NCBI GenBank assembly: GCA_027063215.1
Contig: JAMOSE010000004.1
Span: 1-20,883 of the forward strand
From: Sulfurimonas sp.
Lineage (GTDB): Bacteria; Campylobacterota; Campylobacteria; Campylobacterales; Sulfurimonadaceae
DNA: 20,883 nucleotides
Direction: 5' to 3'
In this document: in pieces, positions 14,961 through 20,883 of the stretch
Layout: the number at the start of each line of letters is the position of its first letter
Numbering within the stretch: the first letter of the stretch is position 1
Position numbers and translations under genes: made by a program
Notes under the pieces: model-generated
The model's input: the letters and a program-made list of their open reading frames with translations, nothing else
What the model was told of the DNA's origin: nothing
Database searches by the model: none

Positions 14961-15951
14961 ACGCTATATCTGGAATCCCCATAGTCTCATCAAGCCCCAT
15001 CATAAGGTTTGCATTAACAACTGCCTGCGATGAAGCTCCACGCATTAAGTTATCAATGGCACTTGCAATAAAGAGCATATTGCCTTTTTGTTTGACATAA
15101 ATATCACAAAAGTTTGTCCCTGCAACATCTTTCATTGTTACGGGCTTTTGTGATATACGGACAAAAGGTTCATCTTTATAATACTCTTGTAAAAGTTTTT
15201 CTGCATCAACACCATCTTGAAGCTGAATATAAATAGAGCTAATCATTCCACGCGTTACGGGAACCAAATGCGGTACAAAATTTACAAGTTCAAAATCAAC
15301 ACCGAGTTTATTTGCTATCTCTGGAGCATGACGATGCATCAGTGGATTGTAAGCAAAAAGATTATCATTGACATTGACAAAATGCGTTGTATCACTCAGT
15401 TTTTTTCCAGCTCCGCTTACACCTGTTTTTGCATCAACAATAATGGGCGTATTTTCAAGACGACTTTTCATAAAAGGTAAAAGTCCTAGAATTGCAGAAG
15501 TAGGAAAACAGCCTGGATTTGCTACAAGTTTTGCAGATTTAAGCTCCTCACGAAACATCTCAGGCAGACCATAAACAACATGAGAAAGATTCTCACTGTC
15601 AACATGAGGACAATAAAACGCCTCATAAACATCTTGCGGCAGACGATAATCTGCTGAGAGATCGACAACTTTTACACCTTTGGCAATCAAAGGCTTTACA
15701 TATGCCATCGCTGTTTTATGTGGCAGTGCCAAAAAAACAAGATCACATAGAGCAGCCATTGTATCTATATCTGCACGATGTACTTCATCTTCACAGACAC
15801 CATTTAAAGAAGGATGCAGTGCATTTATTGTCGTTCCACCTTCTGAATTTGCAATATATGCAAGTTCAAATGCAGGATGCTTTACAAGCATTTTTACGAG
15901 TTCCAATCCGGTATAACCTGTTGCTCCGACAACACCTACTTTAGTGCGCAT
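14950..15951 (-). CDS. argC: N-acetyl-gamma-glutamyl-phosphate reductase
   Basis: A cytoplasmic enzyme of arginine synthesis that reduces N-acetylglutamyl phosphate to the semialdehyde with NADPH. With the chosen start it has 333 residues. The Rossmann motif GATGYTG is at residues 9-15 and the catalytic cysteine C148 lies in NPGCFPT. HRHAPEI and FVPHLVPVTRGM are further family signatures, and the length is normal for the shorter class. The frame can be extended three codons to a TTG at 15960, but that abuts the ribosome site; the ATG at 15951 has AGGAG about ten bases upstream and gives the usual MRTKVGVVGATG start. It overlaps the 3' end of greA by 11 bp and the phosphoesterase gene by 11 bp. 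Confidence 0.96.
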   Translation of the reverse strand: MRTKVGVVGATGYTGLELVKMLVKHPAFELAYIANSEGGTTINALHPSLNGVCEDEVHRADIDTMAALCDLVFLALPHKTAMAYVKPLIAKGVKVVDLSADYRLPQDVYEAFYCPHVDSENLSHVVYGLPEMFREELKSAKLVANPGCFPTSAILGLLPFMKSRLENTPIIVDAKTGVSGAGKKLSDTTHFVNVNDNLFAYNPLMHRHAPEIANKLGVDFELVNFVPHLVPVTRGMISSIYIQLQDGVDAEKLLQEYYKDEPFVRISQKPVTMKDVAGTNFCDIYVKQKGNMLFIASAIDNLMRGASSQAVVNANLMMGLDETMGIPDIAYVP

Positions 15952-16438
15952 CAAAAACAATCTCCTGATATTTTACCTCTTCGATCTCAAACTCTTTTTT
16001 ACCGCCTGGAAGTTGAACAACTACATCATCCCCTTCCTCTTTTCCCAAAAGCTGTTTGGCAAGTGGAGAGTTAAATGAGATCAGCCCAACATCAGGATTG
16101 GACTCGGCACCACCTACAATTGTATAAGTAACTTCTTCATCTGTATCCATATCTGTCATCACAACTGTTGATCCAAAACTTACTTTTGAGTGTGCCAACT
16201 CACTAGGATCAACAATTTGAGCATTTCCAAGAATCGCTTGTAGCTCTGCTAAACGGTTATCAATATTTTTTTGTTGCTCTTTTGCTGCATGATACTCAGC
16301 ATTTTCTTTTAGATCACCATGTTCTAATGCCTCTTCTATGGCCTTTACAACACCCGGACGTTTTACCTCTTTGAGATCTTTTACCTCAGCTTGAAGTTTT
16401 TCATACCCATAAATTGTCATTGGTTCTACATTTTGCAT
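15941..16438 (-). CDS. greA: Transcript cleavage factor GreA
   Basis: A 165-residue factor that enters the RNA polymerase secondary channel and stimulates cleavage of backtracked RNA. The N-terminal coiled coil (about 1-80) carries the tip acidic pair D42 and E45 in EHGDLKENAEYHAAKEQQ. The C-terminal FKBP-like domain includes FGSTVVMTD, YTIVGGAES and SFNSPLAKQLLGKEEGD. E. coli GreA is 158 residues. The ATG at 16438 has an AAAGAGA ribosome site; an internal ATG six codons on is a less likely start. It is the first gene of the long minus-strand run and has a good extended -10 promoter just upstream. Confidence 0.96.
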   Translation of the reverse strand: MQNVEPMTIYGYEKLQAEVKDLKEVKRPGVVKAIEEALEHGDLKENAEYHAAKEQQKNIDNRLAELQAILGNAQIVDPSELAHSKVSFGSTVVMTDMDTDEEVTYTIVGGAESNPDVGLISFNSPLAKQLLGKEEGDDVVVQLPGGKKEFEIEEVKYQEIVFDAH

Positions 16439-16474
16439 AGTTGTTCTCTTTTACTAATAATTTTTCTTTTGATG

Positions 16475-16483
16475 ATTATAGCA
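16475..16483 (-). promoter_or_regulatory. Extended -10 promoter (TGCTATAAT) upstream of greA
   Basis: On the minus strand TGCTATAAT matches the extended -10 consensus TGnTATAAT exactly. It lies in the 55-bp gap between guaD and greA, about 36 bp before the greA ATG. It is the best-formed promoter candidate for the eleven-gene run that follows. Confidence 0.62.
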
Positions 16484-16493
16484 AAATTTCATA

Positions 16494-16952
16494 TCAGTAG
16501 AGCTGTTTTTGCTCATTTTTTTCCCAAGCTTCAAAAAGTTTTTTACTCTCTTCATAATCTATCTGCTGCATATCAAGTTCTTTTGTTTTTCCCAATATGA
16601 TCTCATAAAATTTTGCATCATCAAAACCAATGGCTGCTGCATCTTTTTCATCGGTTCCATAATAAACTTTTGGTATTCTAGCCCACATCACAGCGCCTAA
16701 ACACATAGGACAGGGCTTACAGGTTGTATAGAGTTCGCAACCGCTTAGATCAAAACTCTCTAACTTTTTACTTGCTCTTCGTATGGCCAAAACTTCAGCA
16801 TGTGCCGTTGGATCTTTACTGCAAAGCACCTCATTATGTGCAACAGAAACAAGCTCTCCATCTTTAACTATTACAGCACCAAAAGGACCACCCTCTTGAT
16901 TTTCCATTCCCTGCAATGCTGAATTATATGCTTCTTGCATCCATCTGTTCAT
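16494..16952 (-). CDS. guaD: Guanine deaminase-like cytidine deaminase superfamily enzyme
   Basis: A 152-residue zinc deaminase, very probably converting guanine to xanthine. The catalytic motifs are TAHAEV (zinc ligand H51, proton shuttle E53) and PCPMC (C81 and C84). It resembles B. subtilis GuaD closely: GGPFGAVIVKDG at 21-32, DPTAHAEV, LYTTCKPCPMCLGA, DAAAIGFDD at about 103-111 and a C-terminal tyrosine after a Lys/Gln-rich tail. The last two features match GuaD residues reported to shape its guanine site, which argues against TadA (tRNA adenosine deaminase). A nearby alternative is a generic nucleoside deaminase. A TATGATAAA promoter-like string lies about 35 bp upstream. greA follows 55 bp downstream with its own promoter. 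Confidence 0.85.
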   Translation of the reverse strand: MNRWMQEAYNSALQGMENQEGGPFGAVIVKDGELVSVAHNEVLCSKDPTAHAEVLAIRRASKKLESFDLSGCELYTTCKPCPMCLGAVMWARIPKVYYGTDEKDAAAIGFDDAKFYEIILGKTKELDMQQIDYEESKKLFEAWEKNEQKQLY

Positions 16953-16984
16953 ATCTTTTCATTCCTGTTCATTATTTTTAAAAG

Positions 16985-16993
16985 TTTATCATA
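16985..16993 (-). promoter_or_regulatory. Probable -10 region (TATGATAAA) for guaD
   Basis: The minus strand reads TATGATAAA about 32-40 bp before the guaD ATG. The same string is found before surE and before the gene at 4268. No -35 box is evident. Confidence 0.4.
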
Positions 16994-17020
16994 GAATTTT
17001 CTGCCTTTAAGTTTGGCTTC

Positions 17021-17028
17021 GATAAAAT
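17021..17028 (+). promoter_or_regulatory. Probable -10 region (GATAAAAT) for the oleate hydratase gene
   Basis: GATAAAAT lies about 34 bp before the ATG at 17063, in the 110-bp divergent region shared with guaD. It resembles the -10 strings before other genes in this window. No clear -35 box is seen. Confidence 0.35.
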
Positions 17029-17062
17029 TGAGTTAAACCTCTTTCAAATAAAAGGATAAAAA

Positions 17063-18775
17063 ATGGGATCATATCAAAGAGTACACACAAAAAAACCACA
17101 AGATATTCAAAACAAAAGGGCTTATCTTATTGGTTCTGGAATCGCATCATTAGCTGCTGCACACTATCTTATTCGTGACGGACATATGGATCCTTCACAT
17201 ATTACAATTTTTGAACAAGACAGCCTCAGTGGAGGAGCGATGGACGGAGCAGGTAATCCTGATGATGGTTTTATTGCTCGTGGCGGCCGTGAGATGGAGG
17301 AACACTATGAGTGCCTGTGGGATCTCTATGGAGATATCCCTTGTCTGGAAGAAGAAGGTCGAACAGTACTTGACACATTTAAAGAGCTCAATGACAAAGA
17401 TCCAAACTACTCCAATGTCCGTGTTATTTTTAACCGCGGTGAGAAATATAGACATACAGATCTAGGACTTAAAGATGAACATGGAAATACCCTTATCAAA
17501 CTTCTTTTAACAAAAGAGGAAGATCTTGGGGACATGAGTGTTGCTGAGTATTTTGAAGCATCCTATTTTGAGACAGATATGTGGCTCTACTGGCGTAGTA
17601 TGTTTGCATTTGAAACTTGGCACAGTGTTGTAGAAATGAAGCGATATATGCATCGTTTTATTCACCTTATGCCGGGTATGAGTACTATGCGTGGTTTGGT
17701 TTTTACAAAATACAATCAGTATGATTCTCTTATCTTGCCACTAAAAAAACATCTTGAAACGCAGGGGGTTGTGTTTCGTTTTGAAACAACAATTACAGAC
17801 CTTGACATTGAGATCTTAGGAGAGAAAAAGATTGTACGAGCTATTCATCTACGTACAAAAGAGCAAGAAGAAAAAATCACAACAACACAAAACGATCTTG
17901 TATTTTTTACAAACGGTTCAATGACAGAGAACTCCTCTTTGGGATCGATGGATGAAGCACCGCTTTTAAACAGAGGCAAAGCAGCAGTATGGGAACTTTG
18001 GAAAAAAATTGCCAAAAAAGATCCCGCTTTTGGTCACCCTGAAGTATTTTGCAGTGATATAGACAAAACAAAATGGGAATCTTTCACCATTACTGCAAAA
18101 GGAGAGAAATTTCGCAAACTGATGGAACACTTTGCCGAGAGAAAATTTCTACCACACAGAACGGCAACAGGTGGCATTATTACCATTAAAGACTCCTCAT
18201 GGCTAATGAGTGTTACTGTAAACAGACAACCACAATTTAAAAATCAACCTGCAGATGTCACTGTAGCATGGGCATATGCACTCTTCCCTGATAAAAAAGG
18301 GGACTATATCAAAAAAGCTATGAGTGAGTGTAGCGGTAAAGAACTTTTTGAAGAGTTGCTTTATCATTTAGGTATTGCACCTGAAGATATGAATGCATAT
18401 CTTGCAGAAGTAAAAATTATTCCTGCTATGATGCCCTATATTACAAGTCAATTTATGCCACGTGTTGCGGGAGACAGACCTGATGTCATACCAAAGGGGA
18501 GTGAAAACCTTGCATTTTTAGGTCAATTTGCCGAGATCAAAGGAGATTGTGTCTTTACCGTAGAGTATTCTGTGCGATCTGCCATAATGGCTGTTTATAC
18601 GCTGCTTGATCTTGACAAAGAGGTACCAGAGATCTATCCAAGCCAGTATGACATTCGCGCACTTGCTGCTGCATCAAAAACAATGAAAAGCAGTGACGAA
18701 GGAATTATTAAAAAAGCAGTAGAGAGTTTTATAAAGAAAAAACTTGAACATACAACGCTTGAGGATCTCCTCTAA
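17063..18775 (+). CDS. Oleate hydratase (FAD-dependent fatty acid double-bond hydratase)
   Basis: A 570-residue protein of the oleate hydratase (MCRA/OhyA) family, which adds water to cis-9 double bonds of free fatty acids to give 10-hydroxy acids, using FAD as a structural cofactor. The FAD-binding motif is GSGIASLAAA at 24-33, followed by an acidic strand end (FEQD). The family motif RGGREMEEHYECLWDLY (73-89) holds R76 and E77, equivalent to the catalytic Arg-Glu pair. Y195 in RYMHRF is the likeliest catalytic tyrosine by its spacing from E77. TKYNQYDSLILPL and PYITSQFMPR are other conserved blocks. Length is normal (560-690). It has an AAAGGA ribosome site and stands alone between divergent guaD and a convergent gene with which it shares 4 bp (CTAA). 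The physiological role is often detoxification of unsaturated fatty acids. Confidence 0.93.
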   Translation: MGSYQRVHTKKPQDIQNKRAYLIGSGIASLAAAHYLIRDGHMDPSHITIFEQDSLSGGAMDGAGNPDDGFIARGGREMEEHYECLWDLYGDIPCLEEEGRTVLDTFKELNDKDPNYSNVRVIFNRGEKYRHTDLGLKDEHGNTLIKLLLTKEEDLGDMSVAEYFEASYFETDMWLYWRSMFAFETWHSVVEMKRYMHRFIHLMPGMSTMRGLVFTKYNQYDSLILPLKKHLETQGVVFRFETTITDLDIEILGEKKIVRAIHLRTKEQEEKITTTQNDLVFFTNGSMTENSSLGSMDEAPLLNRGKAAVWELWKKIAKKDPAFGHPEVFCSDIDKTKWESFTITAKGEKFRKLMEHFAERKFLPHRTATGGIITIKDSSWLMSVTVNRQPQFKNQPADVTVAWAYALFPDKKGDYIKKAMSECSGKELFEELLYHLGIAPEDMNAYLAEVKIIPAMMPYITSQFMPRVAGDRPDVIPKGSENLAFLGQFAEIKGDCVFTVEYSVRSAIMAVYTLLDLDKEVPEIYPSQYDIRALAAASKTMKSSDEGIIKKAVESFIKKKLEHTTLEDLL

Positions 18776-19029
18776 ACCTCTATGCGTTTGAGTTGTGAGA
18801 GATCAAAGATGATCTGCTCGCACGCTGTTTGTATAGTAATGTGACACCCTTTTTTTGCGATACTTTTTGCATCTTTTATATCACTTAAAAGTTCTATGCG
18901 TTCCTGTGTCAAAGGATCATAGGCAAAAAGCCTCTCCTCTTCTACAAAGAAGATCCGCCCTCCACCGCAACCATCACCGACTATGCCCTCACACACCAAA
19001 GCAGAGTTAAGATCAAAACCATGAGTCAT
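18772..19029 (-). CDS. Hypothetical small protein, 85 residues, four cysteines
   Basis: I do not recognise this protein. It has a good ribosome site (GGGAGG, nine bases before the ATG) and overlaps the upstream gene by 17 bp, which supports it as a real, coupled gene. The sequence is strand-rich. GGGRIFFVEEERLFAYDPLTQERIELL (residues 22-48) reads like one blade of a beta-propeller, and it is followed by a second short strand pair (CHITIQTACEQIIFDL). A glycine-cysteine patch, VGDGCGGG, lies at 17-24. Cysteines are at 13, 21, 62 and 70. It has no signal peptide or membrane helix. The last 4 bp are shared with the stop of the oleate hydratase gene. Confidence 0.7.
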   Translation of the reverse strand: MTHGFDLNSALVCEGIVGDGCGGGRIFFVEEERLFAYDPLTQERIELLSDIKDAKSIAKKGCHITIQTACEQIIFDLSQLKRIEV

Positions 19030-19396
19030 CTAAACAATCCTCCCGTGCATCTTTTAAAAACTCTTTGTAATCACTTCCATTTTTATCCAAAGCCTTATAC
19101 TCTTCATAAGTGTACTCTTTAAAAGTGGCATCATCAAGACATCTGCACAGCTTTGTAGAGTTCTCATCACCCGTGCAGTGTGAGAGCATCTCTTTTTTCT
19201 GTTCATCTTCCCAGCCCACATAGGAGTTATAGTACGGATAAAGCGCCCAGATGGCAAAACCAATCGTCAGTACAATATTTACAATATACTCACGCTTTCT
19301 TGTCTCGAAGTACTTCTTGACATCCCAAGAGATCAATATTAAAAAAACAACCTCAAGCCCAATATTAAACCAATCACTATCTAAAAATTCAAACAA
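19013..19396 (-). CDS. Hypothetical membrane protein with cysteine-containing exported tail, 127 residues
   Basis: I do not recognise this protein. It has two likely membrane helices (about 11-25 and 38-56) separated by a positively charged loop (KKYFETRKREY), which predicts that both ends face the periplasm. The polar C-terminal 65 residues contain C74, C84, C86 and C121 in a C-x9-C-x-C-x34-C pattern, then YTYEEYKALDKNG, suggesting a small disulfide- or metal-stabilised helical domain. The start is a TTG overlapping the tcdA stop by 8 bp, with AAGGA about nine bases upstream; there is no in-frame ATG before the membrane segments. It overlaps the 85-residue gene by 17 bp. The two are probably translated together after tcdA. 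Confidence 0.68.
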   Translation of the reverse strand: MFEFLDSDWFNIGLEVVFLILISWDVKKYFETRKREYIVNIVLTIGFAIWALYPYYNSYVGWEDEQKKEMLSHCTGDENSTKLCRCLDDATFKEYTYEEYKALDKNGSDYKEFLKDAREDCLDDSWF

Positions 19397-20039
19397 TCTC
19401 TTTTTTCCTTATCTCTTTTATAGCCTCAGCACACATCACAAGCCCAAAGGTGGCAGTAACACCCATAAAGCTCCCCTTGGCTTTTGTAACAGCTTCTTCA
19501 GCAGAAAAAATCACTTTATACTTTTTCTTAAAGCCTCTCTTTTTAAGTTCATAGCGGATCTTTGCACCAAATCTGTCGCCGTAACTCTTCCATATATCAC
19601 TCACCTGCACCTTTGTAGGATCAAGCCGTTTTGCACTGCCAAAAGAGGATATAAGTTTTTTATAACATTTTTGGGCAAGAGCCAGTTTTGCATTGCGATC
19701 ATCTATGGCATCAAGAACGAGATCATAAGGATCAAAGTCAAAATCCCATACCCACTCTTCATCCACACGTCTGTTCATAATGGTAAGCTCAGGGTAATGT
19801 TCTTTGAGTGCTTCTACTTTAATCGCACCCTCATGTAACTCTGACCACATCTGTCTGTTTTGATTGGAGCGATCAAAAGTATCAAAATCAACAATGGTGA
19901 TATCTTTCACGCCCGAACGATAAAGACAGTCAAGACAAAAACTCCCAACGCCACCAACACCAAGCAATAAAACTTTGGCATTTTGCAGCTTCGTAAAATC
20001 ATCTTGTAACAGTTCTTCTATACGCGCATAACGCTCCAT
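19389..20039 (-). CDS. tcdA: TcdA/CsdL-like E1 enzyme (tRNA threonylcarbamoyladenosine dehydratase candidate)
   Basis: A 216-residue ThiF/E1-like ATP-dependent enzyme. It shows the nucleotide-binding GVGGVG at residues 27-32, the acidic VDFD at 50-53 and the adenylation motif NQNRQ at 59-63. LDPTKVQVSDIWKS and FSAEEA, then GSFMGVTATFGLVMCAEAI at the end, match TcdA, which cyclises the t6A modification at tRNA position 37. E. coli TcdA is about 268 residues; this one is shorter, mainly between the FSAEEA and GSFMG blocks. Moderate doubt remains about the exact substrate. The frame can start at a TTG (20042), but the ATG at 20039 shares one base with the surE stop (TGATG) and is preferred. Expression is probably coupled to surE. 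Confidence 0.83.
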   Translation of the reverse strand: MERYARIEELLQDDFTKLQNAKVLLLGVGGVGSFCLDCLYRSGVKDITIVDFDTFDRSNQNRQMWSELHEGAIKVEALKEHYPELTIMNRRVDEEWVWDFDFDPYDLVLDAIDDRNAKLALAQKCYKKLISSFGSAKRLDPTKVQVSDIWKSYGDRFGAKIRYELKKRGFKKKYKVIFSAEEAVTKAKGSFMGVTATFGLVMCAEAIKEIRKKEIV

Positions 20040-20824
20040 CAATCAAGCCACTTTTGAAGATTTTGCATGCTTTGATAGGCTGAGAGATCAAGCATTATAG
20101 GTGTTATAGAGATATAGCCTGCCTCTATAGCTTCATAATCACTCATTTTATCTTGAGCATGAGAACGTTTTGAAAAAGCCAGAGGATGCAAACCCAACCA
20201 GTAAAACTCCTCTCCTCGAGGATTTCTATGGAGATGAGAGTCATTTGCATAGTGACGATATCCAGCATAGGTAACTTTCATTGCTGCTTCTGTAGCCTCC
20301 GGGGGAATATTTATATTTAAAAACTCCCGTTCAGGCAGAGGAAAAGAGCCCTCTCGTATCTTTGTAACAACTTTTTGAATTGTCTTTTTTGCCAAAGAGA
20401 AATCTCCATCAGGGTTTGTAAAATCCATCACTTGTGAAATTGCAATAGAAGGCACACCATGAAGCACACCCTCCATGGCACCTGCAGCCGTACCGCTGTA
20501 AGTAATATCTTCACCCATATTTGATCCACGGTTTATTCCACTGACAAGCAGATCAGGTTTTTGCTCTTCAAACATAGTACTCAAAGAGAGATAAACACAG
20601 TCACTCGGCGTTCCGTCATCAAGCTTGTAAAAATCATCATCCACAGAGATAAAACGCAATGGTCTTACCAGTGTAAGAGAGTGACCACAGGCTGATTTTT
20701 CATTTGCTGGAGCAACAACAGTTATCTCTACATTTTCAAGCCCACGCAAAGCTTCTACAAGAGCAATTAAACCTTTTGCTTCATATCCGTCATCATTCGT
20801 TATTAAAATTTTATAGCTATTCAT
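20039..20824 (-). CDS. surE: 5'/3'-nucleotidase SurE
   Basis: A 261-residue metal-dependent phosphatase acting on nucleoside monophosphates, linked to stationary-phase survival. The N-terminal ILITNDDGYEAKGL carries the metal-binding D11 and D12. PANEKSACGHSLT and VSGINRGSNMGEDITYSGTAAGAMEG are the other family signatures, and the length is typical. It has no recognisable ribosome site: the bases before the ATG are ATTTTACT. A -10-like TATGATAAAAT ends only 6 bp before the ATG, so the message may have little or no leader. It heads a four-gene minus-strand unit with tcdA and two small genes. The start codon is the first in the family-consistent frame. Confidence 0.95.
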   Translation of the reverse strand: MNSYKILITNDDGYEAKGLIALVEALRGLENVEITVVAPANEKSACGHSLTLVRPLRFISVDDDFYKLDDGTPSDCVYLSLSTMFEEQKPDLLVSGINRGSNMGEDITYSGTAAGAMEGVLHGVPSIAISQVMDFTNPDGDFSLAKKTIQKVVTKIREGSFPLPEREFLNINIPPEATEAAMKVTYAGYRHYANDSHLHRNPRGEEFYWLGLHPLAFSKRSHAQDKMSDYEAIEAGYISITPIMLDLSAYQSMQNLQKWLD

Positions 20825-20837
20825 AGTAAAATTTTAT
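20804..20837. repeat. Direct repeat TAAAATTTTAT around the surE start codon
   Basis: TAAAATTTTAT occurs at 20804-20814 (inside the surE coding start) and at 20827-20837 (just upstream), 23 bp apart, about two helical turns. The core TAAAATTTTA is itself a palindrome. Two such sites flanking the start could bind a dimeric regulator, but the sequence is low in complexity. Confidence 0.3.
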
Positions 20838-20841
20838 CATA
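20831..20841 (-). promoter_or_regulatory. Candidate -10 region (TATGATAAAAT) for surE
   Basis: The minus strand reads TATGATAAAAT ending 6 bp before the surE ATG. It is identical to the plus-strand string at 4210-4220. If used, transcription would begin within about five bases of the start codon. A farther TATTAT (20852-20857) is an alternative -10. Confidence 0.4.
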
Positions 20842-20848
20842 ATTTGTC

Positions 20849-20856
20849 GATATAAT
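20849..20856 (+). promoter_or_regulatory. Probable -10 element (GATATAAT) pointing out of the window
   Basis: GATATAAT on the plus strand is identical to the element before the ABC-F gene. It faces the right edge and probably drives a divergent gene lying beyond 20883. No coding start for that gene is within the window. Confidence 0.45.
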
Positions 20857-20883
20857 AAGTGCCAGACCATAATAAATGTCATA

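Noticed and set aside
15952..15960. TTG start three codons before the argC ATG
   Set aside because: The TTG abuts the ribosome site, while the ATG has proper spacing and gives the normal ArgC N-terminus.
19251..19838. Plus-strand open frame of 195 codons antisense to tcdA and the 127-residue protein gene
   Set aside because: It is covered by conserved minus-strand genes, has no ribosome site, and its product is unlike any family. It arises from codon use on the other strand.
1..20883. CRISPR arrays, tRNA or rRNA genes, insertion sequences, prophage or toxin-antitoxin genes
   Set aside because: None seen on reading both strands: no regular repeats, no transposase or integrase motifs, and almost all DNA is covered by recognised chromosomal genes.

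Overview
The window reads as chromosomal DNA of a Campylobacterota (epsilonproteobacterial) organism, most like the Sulfurimonas group. Reasons: AT-rich, uniform base composition; very tight gene packing; -10 boxes of the GATATAAT/GATAAAAT type without clear -35 boxes; a cheV-cheA-cheW cluster in which CheA carries a C-terminal receiver domain; and an MlaE/MlaF/MCE/lipoprotein set arranged like the Campylobacter iam locus. This is inferred from gene content; no rRNA or other species marker is present. I see no tRNA, rRNA, CRISPR array, insertion sequence or prophage, and no gap between genes longer than about 120 bp.

Layout. (1) 90-2892, plus strand: a packed three-gene unit with a YbiT-type ABC-F ATPase, a divergent FAH-fold-like protein of unknown function and a SUI1/YciH-family protein. 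(2) 2889-4151, minus: a membrane diguanylate cyclase with an intact active site and inhibitory site. (3) 4268-5684, plus: an unrecognised 143-residue protein, then an exported YfdX-family protein with its own promoter. (4) 16438 down to 5691, minus: eleven genes read in one direction with overlaps or gaps of at most 12 bp: greA, argC, an LpxH-like phosphoesterase, cheV, cheA (CheAY), cheW, a STAS-MlaE permease, an MlaF ATPase, an MCE protein, an auxiliary lipoprotein and aminopeptidase P. A guanine-deaminase gene (guaD-like) lies just upstream. (5) 17063-18775, plus: an oleate hydratase. (6) 20824 down to 18772, minus: surE, a TcdA-like E1 enzyme and two small unrecognised proteins.

How the genes work together. 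The long minus-strand run joins transcript-cleavage factor, arginine synthesis, lipid A synthesis, the chemotaxis signalling core and a phospholipid-transport machine. The cheV-cheA-cheW core and the Mla-type ABC importer/exporter are each complete functional modules. The first cluster may act in translation: an ABC-F factor and a SUI1 protein flank the unknown FAH-like protein.

Several start sites were moved inward from the longest reading frame, for the cyclase, pepP, argC and tcdA. In each case a downstream ATG has a better ribosome site or a standard coupled overlap. No clearly new defence or mobile system is visible. The items most worth a second look are the translation-linked cassette with the FAH-like protein, the small cysteine-containing proteins after tcdA, the long-tailed MCE system, the oleate hydratase, and several symmetric promoter elements.
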